From Deltaproteobacteria bacterium (lineage in GTDB: Bacteria > Desulfobacterota > Desulfovibrionia > Desulfovibrionales > Desulfovibrionaceae), in assembly GCA_020861205.1 (NCBI GenBank), contig JAJBSY010000163.1, forward strand, positions 1 to 5,438: a stretch of 5,438 nucleotides of DNA. The letters run 5' to 3'. Shown here piece after piece: positions 5,096 to 5,438 of the stretch (the stretch's first letter is position 1; every line of letters begins with the position of its first letter). The notes beneath the pieces are model-generated. The model was not told the origin of the DNA. It saw nothing but the letters and a program-made list of their open reading frames with translations, and made no database searches. A program made the position numbers and the translations under genes.

Positions 5096-5438
5096 TCACC
5101 GAACGGGCTTGTCCTTTTCCGGTATGGTCACCGTTATCTCGGCGGGCGTTACCGAGACGAGCTCCGCGTTATCCGGCAACGCGACCGTGACGGGGAGCTT
5201 TCGCGGTTCCTCGGCGATGTTCGGCGGCAGCGAAACCGTGGCCGTTATGGCATCCAGGGCAGCCTGGTCCCGCAGGAGGGACTCCGGTATATCCGCGACG
5301 ATGGTGACCTTCTCGGGCGCCATGACCGGCGTATGGCCGTCGACGTAGCCCGTTCCGGCAACGGCGCGGGTAAGCTTGAGCTGTTTCGTGCGAACCCCGA
5401 TCTCCATCGATATCTCGATCTGGGGCGGGGTTATGGGC
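5096..5438 (-). CDS. CdaR/YbbR-domain protein, C-terminal part (runs off right edge)
   Basis: The 113 visible residues are the end of a YbbR-repeat protein. In many bacteria this family (CdaR) regulates the diadenylate cyclase CdaA, which makes c-di-AMP, and is anchored to the membrane by an N-terminal helix not visible here. One full repeat is seen: it ends in LPVTVALPDNAELVSVTPAE and ITVTIPEKD, the typical 'LPV-x-V-x-LP...V-x-P-x-x-I-x-V-x-I' close of the repeat. The similar ITPPQIEISMEI at the edge is the end strand of a preceding repeat. The frame is open to the right edge, so the ATG at 5407 is internal and not the start. The stop is TGA (5098-5096). cdaA is usually directly upstream and would lie to the right of this window. 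The family call is firm; the exact regulatory partner is inferred. Confidence 0.8.
   Translation of the reverse strand, partial: PITPPQIEISMEIGVRTKQLKLTRAVAGTGYVDGHTPVMAPEKVTIVADIPESLLRDQAALDAITATVSLPPNIAEEPRKLPVTVALPDNAELVSVTPAEITVTIPEKDKPVR

Noticed and set aside
5096..5407. Treating the ATG at 5407 as the start of a short complete protein
   Set aside because: The frame stays open to the edge and encodes the end of another YbbR repeat, so the gene continues beyond the window.

Overview
The window is GC-rich, gene-dense bacterial chromosome. It has seven protein-coding genes and no sign of mobile elements, CRISPR arrays, tRNA or rRNA. An IMP cyclohydrolase domain standing alone, without the usual PurH formyltransferase half, occurs here with a long-form HflX, a flagellar export gene, a CdaR/YbbR protein and a small QueG-like iron-sulfur protein. 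This mix suggests an anaerobic, flagellated Desulfovibrio-like member of Desulfobacterota. That assignment is inference from gene content and is not proven.

Layout from left to right. Positions 1-261 hold the first 87 codons of fliR on the minus strand. A 273-bp divergent intergenic region follows, with an A/T-rich core and a hairpin-rich leader. Next is a plus-strand cluster: stand-alone IMP cyclohydrolase (535-1128), GTPase hflX (1192-2928), a SerB-like HAD phosphatase (2928-3527, start overlapping the hflX stop as TGATG) and, after a 145-bp gap, a four-helix membrane protein (3673-4068). A bidirectional intrinsic terminator (4079-4112) closes this cluster. Two minus-strand genes converge on it: a cdaR/ybbR-type gene running in from the right edge (5096-5438) and, 26 bp downstream, a QueG-like 4Fe-4S protein (4209-5069).

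The plus-strand cluster mixes housekeeping roles: the last step of IMP synthesis, ribosome rescue, and a phosphatase whose active site matches phosphoserine phosphatase. The tight hflX/HAD junction implies translational coupling. The membrane gene may have its own promoter. On the minus strand, cdaR (regulator of c-di-AMP synthesis) and the QueG-like gene look co-transcribed.

I see no clear undescribed system. The points most worth a second look are the start of hflX (an SD sequence placed before an ATC codon), a shortened JAMM-like motif in the HflX N-terminal extension, the mutually exclusive hairpins in the purine gene leader, and the small QueG-like protein next to cdaR.
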